Of a stretch of 64,000 nt of DNA, positions 26,138-34,369 are shown piece by piece. A program made the position numbers and the translations under genes. The stretch lies in the NCBI RefSeq assembly GCF_001939735.1, contig NZ_MJIL01000075.1, forward strand, positions 62,001 through 126,000, given 5' to 3'. The DNA is from Photobacterium proteolyticum. GTDB taxonomy: Bacteria; Pseudomonadota; Gammaproteobacteria; Enterobacterales; Vibrionaceae. Each line of letters starts with the position of its first letter. Within the stretch, counting starts at the first letter, position 1. Below the pieces are notes generated by a model, which searched no databases, was not told the DNA's origin, and was given only the letters and a program-made list of their open reading frames with translations.

Positions 26138-26743
26138 TTAATATTCGTTTTTTGGATCTCTTGGGGTAAAACAGCAAACCCTGTGATACTCATCAAGCTT
26201 TACCTTGCACGACTGACTGAGCTGTCGCCGTAGCTTCTGCCGGGCACGTTGCAACCGGGACTTGGTCGCCACCAGCGTCATACCATGGCGCTCGGCGTAT
26301 TCTTTCTGGGTCATTCCCCGAATATCACAAGCTTTGATGATCTCGCTGTCTTTTTCCTCCAGCTCACTCAGTACCCGAGGCAGGCATTGAGTCAGGCTAT
26401 CAATGACCTCGGTATCATGCAGCTCCTGCTCAACATCCAAGTCATCAAGCGGAACAAACCGACGCTGGCGAACCTGATCAATCACCAGGTTATTTGCCAC
26501 CCTGAACAGCCAGGCCTTGGCATTCTCTATCTCACAAAAATCCTTTTTCTTGCTCATGGCACGCAAGAAGACTTCATGGAGCAAATCTTCGGCCAGGGCG
26601 TCCTCGTCGGTATGCTTATATAGCCAGGCTAATAATGAATCCTGATGTGCCCGCCATGCCTTCATCAAACACGGCGCAACTGAATGAAAAGAAAGATCTG
26701 CAGATTCCGTGACACTAATTCCTGTACGCATTCCGCTACTCAT
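26138..26743 (-). CDS. Sigma-70 family (ECF, SigZ-like) RNA polymerase sigma factor
   Basis: The 201-residue protein has sigma region 2 (EDLLHEVFLRAM, AWLFRVANNLVIDQVRQRR) and region 4 (GMTQKEYAERHGMTLVATKSRLQRARQKL). The tail ends with CKVKLDEYHRVCCFTPRD; three Cys at the C-terminus suggest metal or redox sensing within the sigma factor itself, since no anti-sigma gene lies next to it. SD AGGAG precedes the ATG. It lies upstream of the permease-thioredoxin genes on the same strand and probably controls them. Confidence 0.88.
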   Translation of the reverse strand: MSSGMRTGISVTESADLSFHSVAPCLMKAWRAHQDSLLAWLYKHTDEDALAEDLLHEVFLRAMSKKKDFCEIENAKAWLFRVANNLVIDQVRQRRFVPLDDLDVEQELHDTEVIDSLTQCLPRVLSELEEKDSEIIKACDIRGMTQKEYAERHGMTLVATKSRLQRARQKLRRQLSQSCKVKLDEYHRVCCFTPRDPKNEY

Positions 26744-26847
26744 TCCGACGCTCTCCTCACCGCTATCACCACTCTCACCTCTAGGCCCAAGCTCGCATAC
26801 ACACCCACCCGACTGGCATCACATACCATCCGGCAAAGCCGAGATTC

Positions 26848-27405
26848 TTAATCATCACTGCCTTTTTCTTGCGACGGCAGGGCTGTGATCCACGACGTTA
26901 TTTCGTCAATTCCGATTTGCTTGCCGCTTAGCATCCTCATTAGCAGGCCCCCCAGCATCAAGGCCATCGCCTGGTTGGCCTGTGGCTCACCAACCATATT
27001 CTGCATCTCTAACAGGTATTGTGCATTGGCCTTGTTCATCAAAGGATCCCCGGCAACCTCACCGGCATTTTTACCCCGGACATAATCGAGTAGCAGCGCC
27101 ATCTCACCCTGAAAGCGATTGTCTAGTACGCCAATCATTGCAGCAATAGCCTCATCCTTTGCAGCCGGAACTGCCTCGCCTTCAGCCACTCCATATAAAT
27201 TACTCGGCTGGGTGATAATTTCAGTACAGGCAGAAAAAAGTTCCTGTTTACTCGGAAAATAATGATAAAGCGCACTTTTGGACACACCAATCGCATCAGC
27301 AATGCCCCTCATACCCAAGCCGTTATAGCCATGCTCGATAAACACATCTACGGCTTTTGTAGCCAGCTCCAGACGATAAGCCTCATGGTCAATGATTTTG
27401 GGCAT
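26848..27405 (-). CDS. TetR-family repressor
   Basis: The 185-residue product has the TetR helix-turn-helix (GMRGIADAIGVSKSALYHYFPSK cut here as GIADAIGVSKSALYHYF, about residues 26-42) and an all-helical ligand domain. The ATG at 27405 has a near-perfect AGGAGGG ahead of it; the longer frame to 27486 would run through the operators and is rejected. Three CCANNTGG-centred sites lie between it and the divergent membrane protein gene, so it very likely represses both. Confidence 0.9.
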   Translation of the reverse strand: MPKIIDHEAYRLELATKAVDVFIEHGYNGLGMRGIADAIGVSKSALYHYFPSKQELFSACTEIITQPSNLYGVAEGEAVPAAKDEAIAAMIGVLDNRFQGEMALLLDYVRGKNAGEVAGDPLMNKANAQYLLEMQNMVGEPQANQAMALMLGGLLMRMLSGKQIGIDEITSWITALPSQEKGSDD

Positions 27406-27422
27406 ATTTCCCTCCTGTTTCA

Positions 27423-27546
27423 GACCACTTGGACAATAAACGATTGGCCACAACGAGTCCAGCTGCAGATCTTTATTGGACCACATGGACTAAAAAGATT
27501 GACGATTAAAAAATCAGCCACTATTATTTGGACCAAGTGGACTATT
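27423..27546. promoter_or_regulatory. Three repeated operator-like sites between TetR and membrane-protein genes
   Basis: GACCACTTGGAC (27423-27434), GACCACATGGAC (27479-27490) and GACCAAGTGGAC (27531-27542) share the form GACCANNTGGAC; the last two also share the flank TTGGACCA-N2-TGGACTA. The centres are 56 and 52 bases apart, close to five helical turns. They fill the intergenic space between a TetR gene and its divergent neighbour. Confidence 0.6.
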
Positions 27547-27641
27547 TAGGCCTATTTTTGTACACCGACATCTTACAAGTGGTGCCGGATCTTCAACAAA
27601 GAGCGCTTGTAGTCGAAAGCGAAGATACTCAGGAGTCAATC

Positions 27642-28271
27642 ATGAAAGAGAACATCCACACCATCAAAGATGCCCATATCGACTGGAACTGTCAGGGAAA
27701 ATTCAATTTTACGACAGGCCACGGTGCCACACGCGCTGAAAGTATACTGGCTAACTACGCTGCCTTCTTGGCACCGGTTGTCCTGTATTTTCTTTCTTGG
27801 CAGAACTTAGAATGGAGCCTGCTGCAGATTGCCGTAGCCAGTTTTCTAGCTATCGATATGATTGGTGGTGTACTCACCAATTCATTGGGCTCCATGAAAC
27901 GCTTCCTCTACTCGGAGCAAGTTTTACCGCAATCAATGATGGCAAAGCTGGTTAAAAGTAAATTTGTTTTTCCTATCATCCATTTCCAGATCTTCCTGGC
28001 ACCACTGTGTTTTGATGTCACATGGGGTTATGCCATGTTCTGGTATGGCATGATGATCGCGTCCATCGTGCTGATCCATGTATTGCCACTCTACCTGCAT
28101 CGCCCTGTCGCTCTGGCCATTGTGATGCTGGCGGTCATGATTAACCAAAGTGCCTTTATGCCGCTGAGCGGACTAGAGTGGCTGGCGCCGATCTACATCA
28201 TCAAGTTAGTCCTGTCTCATGCCGTGCGAGAAGAACCATACCGGCCAGCAGACAACGCGGCAAACGCATAA
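27642..28271 (+). CDS. Membrane protein of unknown function
   Basis: The 209-residue product has about six membrane segments (ILANYAAFLAPVVLYFLSW, LLQIAVASFLAIDMIGGVL, FVFPIIHFQIFLAPLCF, YAMFWYGMMIASIVLIHV, LALVIVML-like AIVMLAVMINQSAFM and LAPIYIIKLVLSHAV). A charged start (KDAHIDWNCQGKFNF) precedes them. The ATG at 27642 has AGGAG ahead. It faces the TetR gene across shared operator-like sites, so it is probably induced by a small molecule. I do not recognise the family. Confidence 0.72.
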   Translation: MKENIHTIKDAHIDWNCQGKFNFTTGHGATRAESILANYAAFLAPVVLYFLSWQNLEWSLLQIAVASFLAIDMIGGVLTNSLGSMKRFLYSEQVLPQSMMAKLVKSKFVFPIIHFQIFLAPLCFDVTWGYAMFWYGMMIASIVLIHVLPLYLHRPVALAIVMLAVMINQSAFMPLSGLEWLAPIYIIKLVLSHAVREEPYRPADNAANA

Positions 28272-28590
28272 GACCTATACACTGGCCGCAAGAAATGATG
28301 AGTGATCACTCGAACTCGTATTGAATGCGGTTGATCATCAGGCTTAAAGCGGGTTTCACAAGCAACTCATTGTTAACTGAATGCAACTTTGCAATCTGTA
28401 ACCCGCTTTGAGCAATTAACTCGGAATAAAAAGTATTATGTACATAGATAGCTATCAACTGCTCATCAATATCATTGACATTTTTACCTGCTACTTTCTC
28501 ATTACTTATGCCCTGTTAGAAATGTACATCTACACCTTATAGCCTTGGCATAATTAGAAGAGAAGACCCCTTCAAGACTCTATTTACTCC
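28272..28590. other. Intergenic region with long inverted repeat
   Basis: This 319-bp stretch between convergent genes is AT-rich. It contains inverted arms AAAGCGGGTT (28346-28355) and AACCCGCTTT (28400-28409) separated by 44 bases, perhaps a convergent terminator with a large loop. A 34-codon hydrophobic frame lies at 28438-28542. Confidence 0.4.
28438..28542 (+). CDS. Doubtful small membrane peptide, 34 aa
   Basis: The frame reads MYIDSYQLLINIIDIF, then TCYFLITYALLEMYIYTL: one strong hydrophobic helix, as in small membrane proteins. The SD is poor (GGAATAAA too far upstream). It may be chance in AT-rich DNA. Confidence 0.18.
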   Translation: MYIDSYQLLINIIDIFTCYFLITYALLEMYIYTL

Positions 28591-29175
28591 TCAAGTAATG
28601 GCTGCCAGCAAGAAGTCAGTCGCTTTTCTGGCATGCTCATCAATCTGGCACTGACCCGGTTTTTCCCTTCCCATCAAAACGCCCGATCTCAGTGATAGCA
28701 ACATTCCAAGCCAAAGCTTTATCGTTGTTTCCGTATCTTTGACATCAAGCCTTTCAGAGAAAAACGCCGCAAGCTTTTCATGCGTATCATCAGGCCCTAC
28801 CGCATGAAAAATGCTGACAATTTCAGGAGCTTTCACACTTTCAGCCACCAATAGCCGGAATGTCGCAATGTGGTTATCCGATAAGTGAAAGCCGATAAAA
28901 TCCCTGGCAAACCCCGTTAAGGCATCGCGCGTGTTTGTTTTTTTTAGATGGGTAAGAAAGCTATCATCAAGACTTTCTCCCATATGACGCAACGTTGCCT
29001 GAAACAAATCAATTTTTGTCGGGAAGTATCGGTAAACTGTTTGTTTTGTCATTCGAGCCTGCGCCGCTATTTTGTCCATACTGGACAGCACATATCCCTC
29101 GGATAAAAAAATCTCTTGTGCCGCAGCTAAAATCGCCCGCCTTTTTATCTCTTTATTTTGCTCGATTTTTCCCAT
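28591..29175 (-). CDS. TetR-family repressor of the adjacent EamA transporter
   Basis: The 194-residue product has a TetR DNA-binding domain (SSMDKIAAQARMTKQTVYRY, about 31-50) and a C-terminal domain of the TetR_C type (FRLLVAESVKAPEIVSIF, MLLSLRSGVLMGREKP). SD GAGGTGAG precedes the ATG. Two strong palindromes lie between it and the divergent EamA gene, which points to autoregulation and repression of the transporter. Confidence 0.92.
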   Translation of the reverse strand: MGKIEQNKEIKRRAILAAAQEIFLSEGYVLSSMDKIAAQARMTKQTVYRYFPTKIDLFQATLRHMGESLDDSFLTHLKKTNTRDALTGFARDFIGFHLSDNHIATFRLLVAESVKAPEIVSIFHAVGPDDTHEKLAAFFSERLDVKDTETTIKLWLGMLLSLRSGVLMGREKPGQCQIDEHARKATDFLLAAIT

Positions 29176-29199
29176 TTTCAGCTCACCTCAGAAATCATT

Positions 29200-29221
29200 A
29201 ATCATACTATACGGTATGATT
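29200..29221. promoter_or_regulatory. TetR operator candidate 1
   Basis: Perfect 8-bp inverted arms AATCATAC / GTATGATT separated by 6 bp. The same arms occur in the second site 48 bp away (centre to centre about 49). Confidence 0.65.
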
Positions 29222-29246
29222 TTTGTTGACACAACTCCGCAAATAT

Positions 29247-29272
29247 AAAATCATACCAATCAGTATGATTTT
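29247..29272. promoter_or_regulatory. TetR operator candidate 2
   Basis: Perfect 10-bp inverted arms AAAATCATAC / GTATGATTTT separated by 6 bp, directly upstream of the EamA gene SD (GAGGAG), so binding would block its transcription. Confidence 0.7.
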
Positions 29273-29287
29273 GTAGAGGAGTGAAAA

Positions 29288-30175
29288 ATGACAAATATGA
29301 TGATAGACAAGAGCAGCTTCAAGAGTGCTCGCACTATGGGTGTAAGTGTCACCCTGATGGGGGCTTTGCTAATGAGCCTGGATCCAATTTTCATCCGCTT
29401 TTCAGGTGTTAGCGGATTTGATACCGCTTTTCTGTTTGGTTTATTTACCGCTATATCCATGCCAATTTTCATCCAGCTGCGAGATGAGCGTGGCTTGATA
29501 AGAACGATAAGCGAAAGCAGATGGCCAGTATTGCTCTCTGGCTTGTTAATGTTAGGAAGTGCAACTGGTTTGGTGCTGAGTATCAAACATACATCGATAG
29601 CCAACACCTTCGTTATTCTCAGTGCGGCACCGGCACTAGCGGCAGTATTTAGCTGGCTGTTACTGGGAGAAGTGACAAAGCGTTCAACCTGGATAGCGAT
29701 CATTTCTGTCATGATTGGGATCGTTATTGTGGTATCCGGCTCATTTGATTCCGGCAATCTCATCGGTGACGGGCTGGCTGTGTTCGCCGTCACCTGTTTA
29801 TCCCTCAATCAGACGCTGCTACGCAAATATAAGAATGTCAGCCGCATGGCAAGTGTCGGTTTTGGCGGATTATTCTTGGCTCTTGCGATGTTCTTCGTCG
29901 CCACACCTTCCGCCTATAGCCTGAATACCTGGCTCATTATGGGGGCAATGGGGTTATTTACCGCGCCTTTCGGGCGTGTACTGTCGCAAACCGCCACGCG
30001 CTACATCACGGCTCCCGAGGTAGGAGTAATCCTAATGATTAATACGGTCCTGGCACCTATTTGGGCATTTAGCTTTTTCAATGAGATCCCGCCAATGACA
30101 AGTGTACTCGGCGGCTCGATCATCCTGCTGACCATCTTAATTTACGCCATTTCTACCACTAAACACGAACAATAG
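29288..30175 (+). CDS. EamA/DMT-family transporter
   Basis: The 295-residue protein has about ten membrane helices in two EamA repeats (GVSVTLMGALLMSLDPIF in the first; DGLAVFAVTCLSLNQTLL in the second) and the usual motif APALAAVFSWLLLGE. It is a drug/metabolite exporter-type inner-membrane carrier of unknown substrate. It is divergent from its presumed TetR repressor and 12 bases upstream of the TrmO-like gene, so the two are cotranscribed. Confidence 0.9.
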   Translation: MTNMMIDKSSFKSARTMGVSVTLMGALLMSLDPIFIRFSGVSGFDTAFLFGLFTAISMPIFIQLRDERGLIRTISESRWPVLLSGLLMLGSATGLVLSIKHTSIANTFVILSAAPALAAVFSWLLLGEVTKRSTWIAIISVMIGIVIVVSGSFDSGNLIGDGLAVFAVTCLSLNQTLLRKYKNVSRMASVGFGGLFLALAMFFVATPSAYSLNTWLIMGAMGLFTAPFGRVLSQTATRYITAPEVGVILMINTVLAPIWAFSFFNEIPPMTSVLGGSIILLTILIYAISTTKHEQ

Positions 30176-30187
30176 AATAAGGACAAG

Positions 30188-30592
30188 ATGATGAGCTCTG
30201 AAATCACCTATATCGGTTGTATAAAAACACCTTATACCCAAATTGAAGACTGCCCGAACAACATTCAGCCAAACGGACCACTGTGTCACTTAAACCTGGA
30301 TGAACACTATCATGATGGGCTGAGAGGCCTCACTGTCGGCCAGCACATTCTGATTTTATATTGGCTTGAAAATGCGAAACGAACTGTCGTTATCCAGCGC
30401 ACCAGCAAAGGCAACCAAACCAAAGGCACCTTTGCATTACGCTCACCGCACCGCCCTAATCCTATTGGCGCGGCAGTATTACCTATCGAGAATATCGAAA
30501 GAGGGCAGATCAGCGTAAGAGGACTGGACTGTTTAAACAACACCCGGCTAATCGATATTAAGCCAGCTATCTATCGAGAAACGGGATCATGA
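30188..30592 (+). CDS. TrmO/TsaA-like (UPF0066) protein, short form
   Basis: TrmO methylates the t6A37 base of tRNA-Thr using S-adenosylmethionine through a beta-barrel fold. The 134-residue product has the family motifs IGCIKTPYT, TKGTFALRSPHRPNPIG and LDCLNNTRLIDIKPAI. The E. coli protein is about 100 residues longer, so this is the single-domain form seen in many archaeal and bacterial relatives, and the substrate may differ. It shares an operon with an EamA transporter, which hints at a small-molecule methylation role, but that is speculative. Confidence 0.85.
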   Translation: MMSSEITYIGCIKTPYTQIEDCPNNIQPNGPLCHLNLDEHYHDGLRGLTVGQHILILYWLENAKRTVVIQRTSKGNQTKGTFALRSPHRPNPIGAAVLPIENIERGQISVRGLDCLNNTRLIDIKPAIYRETGS

Positions 30593-30600
30593 TAGCCACA

Positions 30601-30662
30601 CAAGCCCAAAGAGAGTTAGCCAAGCCCAAAGAGAGTTAGCCAAGCCCAAGGGCTTGGCTAAC
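30601..30662. repeat. 20-bp tandem duplication ending in a palindrome
   Basis: CAAGCCCAAAGAGAGTTAGC occurs twice in tandem without change (30601-30640) and is followed by a partial third copy. The end of the second copy and the partial copy form a palindrome (30635-30662) with 13-bp arms GTTAGCCAAGCCC / GGGCTTGGCTAAC around AA. It lies between convergent genes, so it may be a terminator whose left arm was duplicated. No T tract follows. Confidence 0.75.
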
Positions 30663-30688
30663 GAGTCAGAAAAATAGCGGTAGGTTGG

Positions 30689-31381
30689 TTATTTGAGAAA
30701 ACGCACACACAAGTCAGTGAATACTGACTTGGCATTGTCCTCAATGATATTGCCGTGGGTGACGATAATACGCTTGAAGTCCCAGCCTTGGACGTTGCGA
30801 ATAAATTCAGTGAACTTCGGTTTATCCTTGATAATGAAGCCCATCTTGAGCGGTGGCGCAATACAGGTGCCCTTAAAACCAATCGGCTGGAAAACATACT
30901 TGGTCATGATCCCGGCAAAGCCTGTCGGTACATGATCAGGGTAATTCTGGATCAAATCTGTGACGATCAGCGACTGAGTTTTTTTGTGATAGAACACCGT
31001 TTCGTTGAACAGCGGCACACCGGGCATAAACTCCCACTCCAGATCTTCCTGCCACACATTCTCAAGACCATCTCGCAATATATGGTAATTGGATAATGGC
31101 ACTTTTCTCGGGATCCCCGCACTGACATAGGCCTCAGCATCCGGATAAGCCTCACACCAGTCCTGCAGCCAAGTATTGTGGGCATTGCTGGCTGCAACGA
31201 TGTATCTCACCTCACCAAGCTCATCAATTTCTTGCTTCAATTCAGGGGTCAATGCGGTAGCTGAATGCACCCACAACGAACCATCACTAAGCTTCACGAC
31301 TGTCATTCGTAGTCTTAGCTTGGTGCCAGCAAGTTTCATTGAATCATCATGTACCCAAAGATCGTCTCCGATTTTTTGCAT
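30689..31381 (-). CDS. DUF4336 domain protein
   Basis: The 230-residue product is of the DUF4336 type, a family related to the metallo-beta-lactamase fold but lacking the usual HxHxDH signature: GDDLWVHDDSMKLAG, DGSLWVHSATALTPEL, IVAASNAHNTWLQDWCEAYP and VTDLIQNYP are visible. His in SNAHN and in IVTHGNII may be functional. Activity is unknown. It stands alone, with a GAGG SD. Confidence 0.82.
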   Translation of the reverse strand: MQKIGDDLWVHDDSMKLAGTKLRLRMTVVKLSDGSLWVHSATALTPELKQEIDELGEVRYIVAASNAHNTWLQDWCEAYPDAEAYVSAGIPRKVPLSNYHILRDGLENVWQEDLEWEFMPGVPLFNETVFYHKKTQSLIVTDLIQNYPDHVPTGFAGIMTKYVFQPIGFKGTCIAPPLKMGFIIKDKPKFTEFIRNVQGWDFKRIIVTHGNIIEDNAKSVFTDLCVRFLK

Positions 31382-31532
31382 TCTTGGCCTCGTTAACTCT
31401 CTGAACTTAATAACTAATTAGAATATATTGCCAGACCGCTAACATTTCGCACCCTGCCGGGATCACAGAACACCACTCAAATCGGACCCAAACCATGATC
31501 GTCATCGCAGGGTCGAGATTACGCTTAACGCC

Positions 31533-32456
31533 TTACGTATCTACCTGAATAAATTTATCCACCCCGATACGAATACTCTCGGCAAACGCCTGGGCCAGAC
31601 GGGAAAGCGGCTTGTGCGCAGGGGTAATAATGGCGTGATCAAAGACGATAGTCGGCGCAAACGGGCGAAAGACGACCTTGCCCTGCCCGGATTTATACAG
31701 CTTATAGCTGGCGGCACTGATCGGATCGCAGATACAACAGCAAAGCTGCTGCTCGACAAACTCAAAGCCGGAAATGTAGTTCTGCAGCTCAAACCGCGCA
31801 CGATAACGGGCACCTTTCTCCTCGAACATAAAGCGCACCAGTTCATTGATCGGATGCTGGGCAAACAAGGTGGCCAGCGGCACATCGTCCAAATCCTGCG
31901 GGGTGATCACCTCTAGCGTTGCCAAAGGGTGATCCCGGTTTACGGCACAGACTCCCTCCAACCGAATAGGCTCGACATTGATTGAGTCCCGCTCTTTCGG
32001 CATCTCGGAATAACCAATGTCATACTGCTGCGAGGCCACCCAGTCATGCACAATAGACGAGCTACGCATCATCATGGACACATTGACCTGTGGCCGCTCT
32101 TTGACAAAATCCGCAATCACATGGGGCATAAAGAACAGCGCAGCAGCTGGCATACAGGCCACCCTCAAATTGCCCCGCGCCAGGTTCTTAACCTCCGCCA
32201 TCAGCTGTGCCGAGCGTGTCAGACGCTCCAGTACCGCTTCAGTTTCCTCCAGCAGGAAATAAGCCTCGGGCTTGGGGACCAGTCGCCCCTTGTTGCGTTC
32301 GAACAACTTAAAGCCCAGTTCGTTTTCGAGGCTGACAATCATCGAGCTGACCGCCGGTTGGGTCCGGCACAGTGCTCGGGCGGCTACCGATACCGATCCC
32401 GAGCGCATCACGGCGCGAAAAGTTTCCAGCTGCTTTATCGAAAGATTGGTATCCAT
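31533..32456 (-). CDS. LysR-family regulator of the adjacent TRAP/dehydrogenase operon
   Basis: The 307-residue protein has a LysR helix-turn-helix (SVSVAARALCRTQPAVSSMI, about 20-39) and an effector domain. The ATG at 32456 has AGGG close by; a GTG two codons earlier is an alternative. It is divergent from the TRAP gene dctQ with a 113-bp AT-rich gap, so it is the likely regulator of that operon, with the transported compound or a metabolite as effector. Confidence 0.92.
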   Translation of the reverse strand: MDTNLSIKQLETFRAVMRSGSVSVAARALCRTQPAVSSMIVSLENELGFKLFERNKGRLVPKPEAYFLLEETEAVLERLTRSAQLMAEVKNLARGNLRVACMPAAALFFMPHVIADFVKERPQVNVSMMMRSSSIVHDWVASQQYDIGYSEMPKERDSINVEPIRLEGVCAVNRDHPLATLEVITPQDLDDVPLATLFAQHPINELVRFMFEEKGARYRARFELQNYISGFEFVEQQLCCCICDPISAASYKLYKSGQGKVVFRPFAPTIVFDHAIITPAHKPLSRLAQAFAESIRIGVDKFIQVDT

Positions 32457-32569
32457 ACCCACCCTATAAGAAAAATTTATCGAATTAGAGAAATAATAAA
32501 TTTGTTTCTATTGGCTGTCACCTTTAAATTAACAACGTATTCACAAACGCAACAATAAGGAAATGTGCA

Positions 32570-33052
32570 GTGGAGCAAACATTCAGATACCTACTGACCG
32601 GATTGATTGCAGTGGTTGCGCTGACGCAATTTATCCAGGTTATTACACGATATGTCTTCGAGATCCCCATCATGGGCCTGGAAGAGTCTATCGTCATTCC
32701 TACCCTGTGGCTGTACATGCTGGGAGCGGTTAATGCCTCACGGGAAGATACTCAAATTCGTGCCAATGTATTGGAAATCTTCATCAAGACCGAACGCGGG
32801 CACAAAATCCTGGCACTGATTGGCGAGGTGATCAGCTTTGTGATTTCACTCTGGCTGACCTACTGGGCCTGGGACTATTTCAAATATGCCCTGCGGGTGT
32901 GGAAAGAAAGCCCGACTCTGTATATCCCGACCTTCTTTCACGAATGCTCGCTATTTATCGGATTGGTGCTGGTCACCGGCTTTATCGCGCTGCATATCGT
33001 CAGGCTGGTCCGCCAGTTGAAGTCTCCGTCCTACTCAGTACATAAGGCATAA
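32570..33052 (+). CDS. dctQ: TRAP transporter small permease (DctQ type)
   Basis: The 160-residue product has four membrane helices (LLTGLIAVVALTQFIQVITR first) and the DctQ pattern EESIVIPTLWLYMLGAV, with SREDTQIR after it. It forms the membrane complex with the large permease downstream. The start is a GTG with AAGGAAA ahead. It is the first gene of the operon. Confidence 0.92.
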   Translation: MEQTFRYLLTGLIAVVALTQFIQVITRYVFEIPIMGLEESIVIPTLWLYMLGAVNASREDTQIRANVLEIFIKTERGHKILALIGEVISFVISLWLTYWAWDYFKYALRVWKESPTLYIPTFFHECSLFIGLVLVTGFIALHIVRLVRQLKSPSYSVHKA

Positions 33053-33056
33053 CACT

Positions 33057-34358
33057 ATGGTTGAAGTTGCACTATTCGCAGTCGGTGCCTTGGTACTGCT
33101 GCTCACTATCGGCGTTCCCCTGCCATTCTGCTTTGGCGGTGCGCTGATGATAATGACCTACGTGGGCGATGTGTCCATGAAAGGTAACATGATGTGGGGT
33201 GCCGGCCAGCTGACAAACCCTATTCTGCTCGCTATCCCTTTGTTTGTTCTTGCCGGTACCATTATGAGCCAGAGCGGTATTGCCGCCAGCCTGCTCCGGT
33301 TTGTTAATGTATTCGTCGGCCATATCCGTGGCGGACTCGGTATTGTCGCCTCGGTGAGCTGTGCCATTATCGGCGCGATCTCCGGTAGCGGCCTGACCGG
33401 TGTCGCCGCTATCGGACCGCTGTTGATCCCCGAGATGGAAAAGCGCGGCTACCCCCGTGCCTATGCCACAGCCCTGATCGCCAACTCATCGATCCTTGGC
33501 CTGCTGATCCCACCGAGTGTCACGATGATCGTGTACGGCTGGGTCACAGACACCTCGATTCTGGCCTGTTTTCTGGCAACGCTGGGTCCCGGCCTGCTGG
33601 TCACATTCAACTTCGCGATCATCAACCTGCTCATGGCACGTAAGTTCCCGCTGGTACTGGACGACAAGCCGTCGATGTCGGAGATGATCAAAGAGGCCTC
33701 TTCACGAACCGTTCATGCCATTCCGGCGCTATTTATGCCGATCATTATTCTGGGCGGGATTTACGGCGGCATCATGACCCCGACAGAAGCCGCTGCAGTT
33801 GCCGTGATCTACGCCATCCCGGTCGGGTTTATGATCTACAAAGGGCTAAGCTGGAAATCACTGCTGGCCTCGGGCAAGGAATCGGCCACGGCCGTCGGCT
33901 CGATCATGTTCATGATCCTGTTCAGCCTGATCCTCAGCCAGATGTTCGTGGTCGAGAACGTGCCGCAGGAGCTGGTGAACGCCATCTTCGGCATCACCGA
34001 AAACAAAGTGCTGCTGCTGATCTTCATTAACGTTCTGCTGTTCCTGGTCGGCATGGTGGTCAACGACATCACCGCCATTATCCTGATTGCCCCTCTGTTG
34101 CTGCCACTGATGACAGCTATCGGCATCAGCCCTATCCAGTTTGCCGCCATTATGGGCGTCAATACGGCCATGGGCGGGGTCACACCGCCTTACGCCTCAA
34201 TCCTGTACCTCGGTGCCCGCATCGGAAACGTCAAGTTCTCCGAAGTCGTTGGCCCGGCAATGATGCTGATTGTATTCGGCTACCTGCCAGTCGTTGTCCT
34301 GACTTCGTTCTGGTCTGAACTATCGCTATTCCTCCCTACCGTGTTTGGTTACCAATAA
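33057..34358 (+). CDS. dctM: TRAP transporter large permease (DctM type)
   Basis: The 433-residue protein has about 12 membrane helices and DctM motifs: ISGSGLTGVAAIGPLLIPEM, LGLLIPPSVTMIVYG, GGIMTPTEAAAVAVIYA and GGVTPPYASILYLGAR. It carries Na+-driven uptake of the solute delivered by DctP. It starts 4 bases after dctQ, so the two are coupled. Confidence 0.95.
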   Translation: MVEVALFAVGALVLLLTIGVPLPFCFGGALMIMTYVGDVSMKGNMMWGAGQLTNPILLAIPLFVLAGTIMSQSGIAASLLRFVNVFVGHIRGGLGIVASVSCAIIGAISGSGLTGVAAIGPLLIPEMEKRGYPRAYATALIANSSILGLLIPPSVTMIVYGWVTDTSILACFLATLGPGLLVTFNFAIINLLMARKFPLVLDDKPSMSEMIKEASSRTVHAIPALFMPIIILGGIYGGIMTPTEAAAVAVIYAIPVGFMIYKGLSWKSLLASGKESATAVGSIMFMILFSLILSQMFVVENVPQELVNAIFGITENKVLLLIFINVLLFLVGMVVNDITAIILIAPLLLPLMTAIGISPIQFAAIMGVNTAMGGVTPPYASILYLGARIGNVKFSEVVGPAMMLIVFGYLPVVVLTSFWSELSLFLPTVFGYQ

Positions 34359-34369
34359 GGATATTTACA

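Noticed and set aside
27528..27641. Upstream extension of the membrane-protein gene
   Set aside because: It would start inside the operator repeats; the ATG at 27642 has a proper AGGAG.
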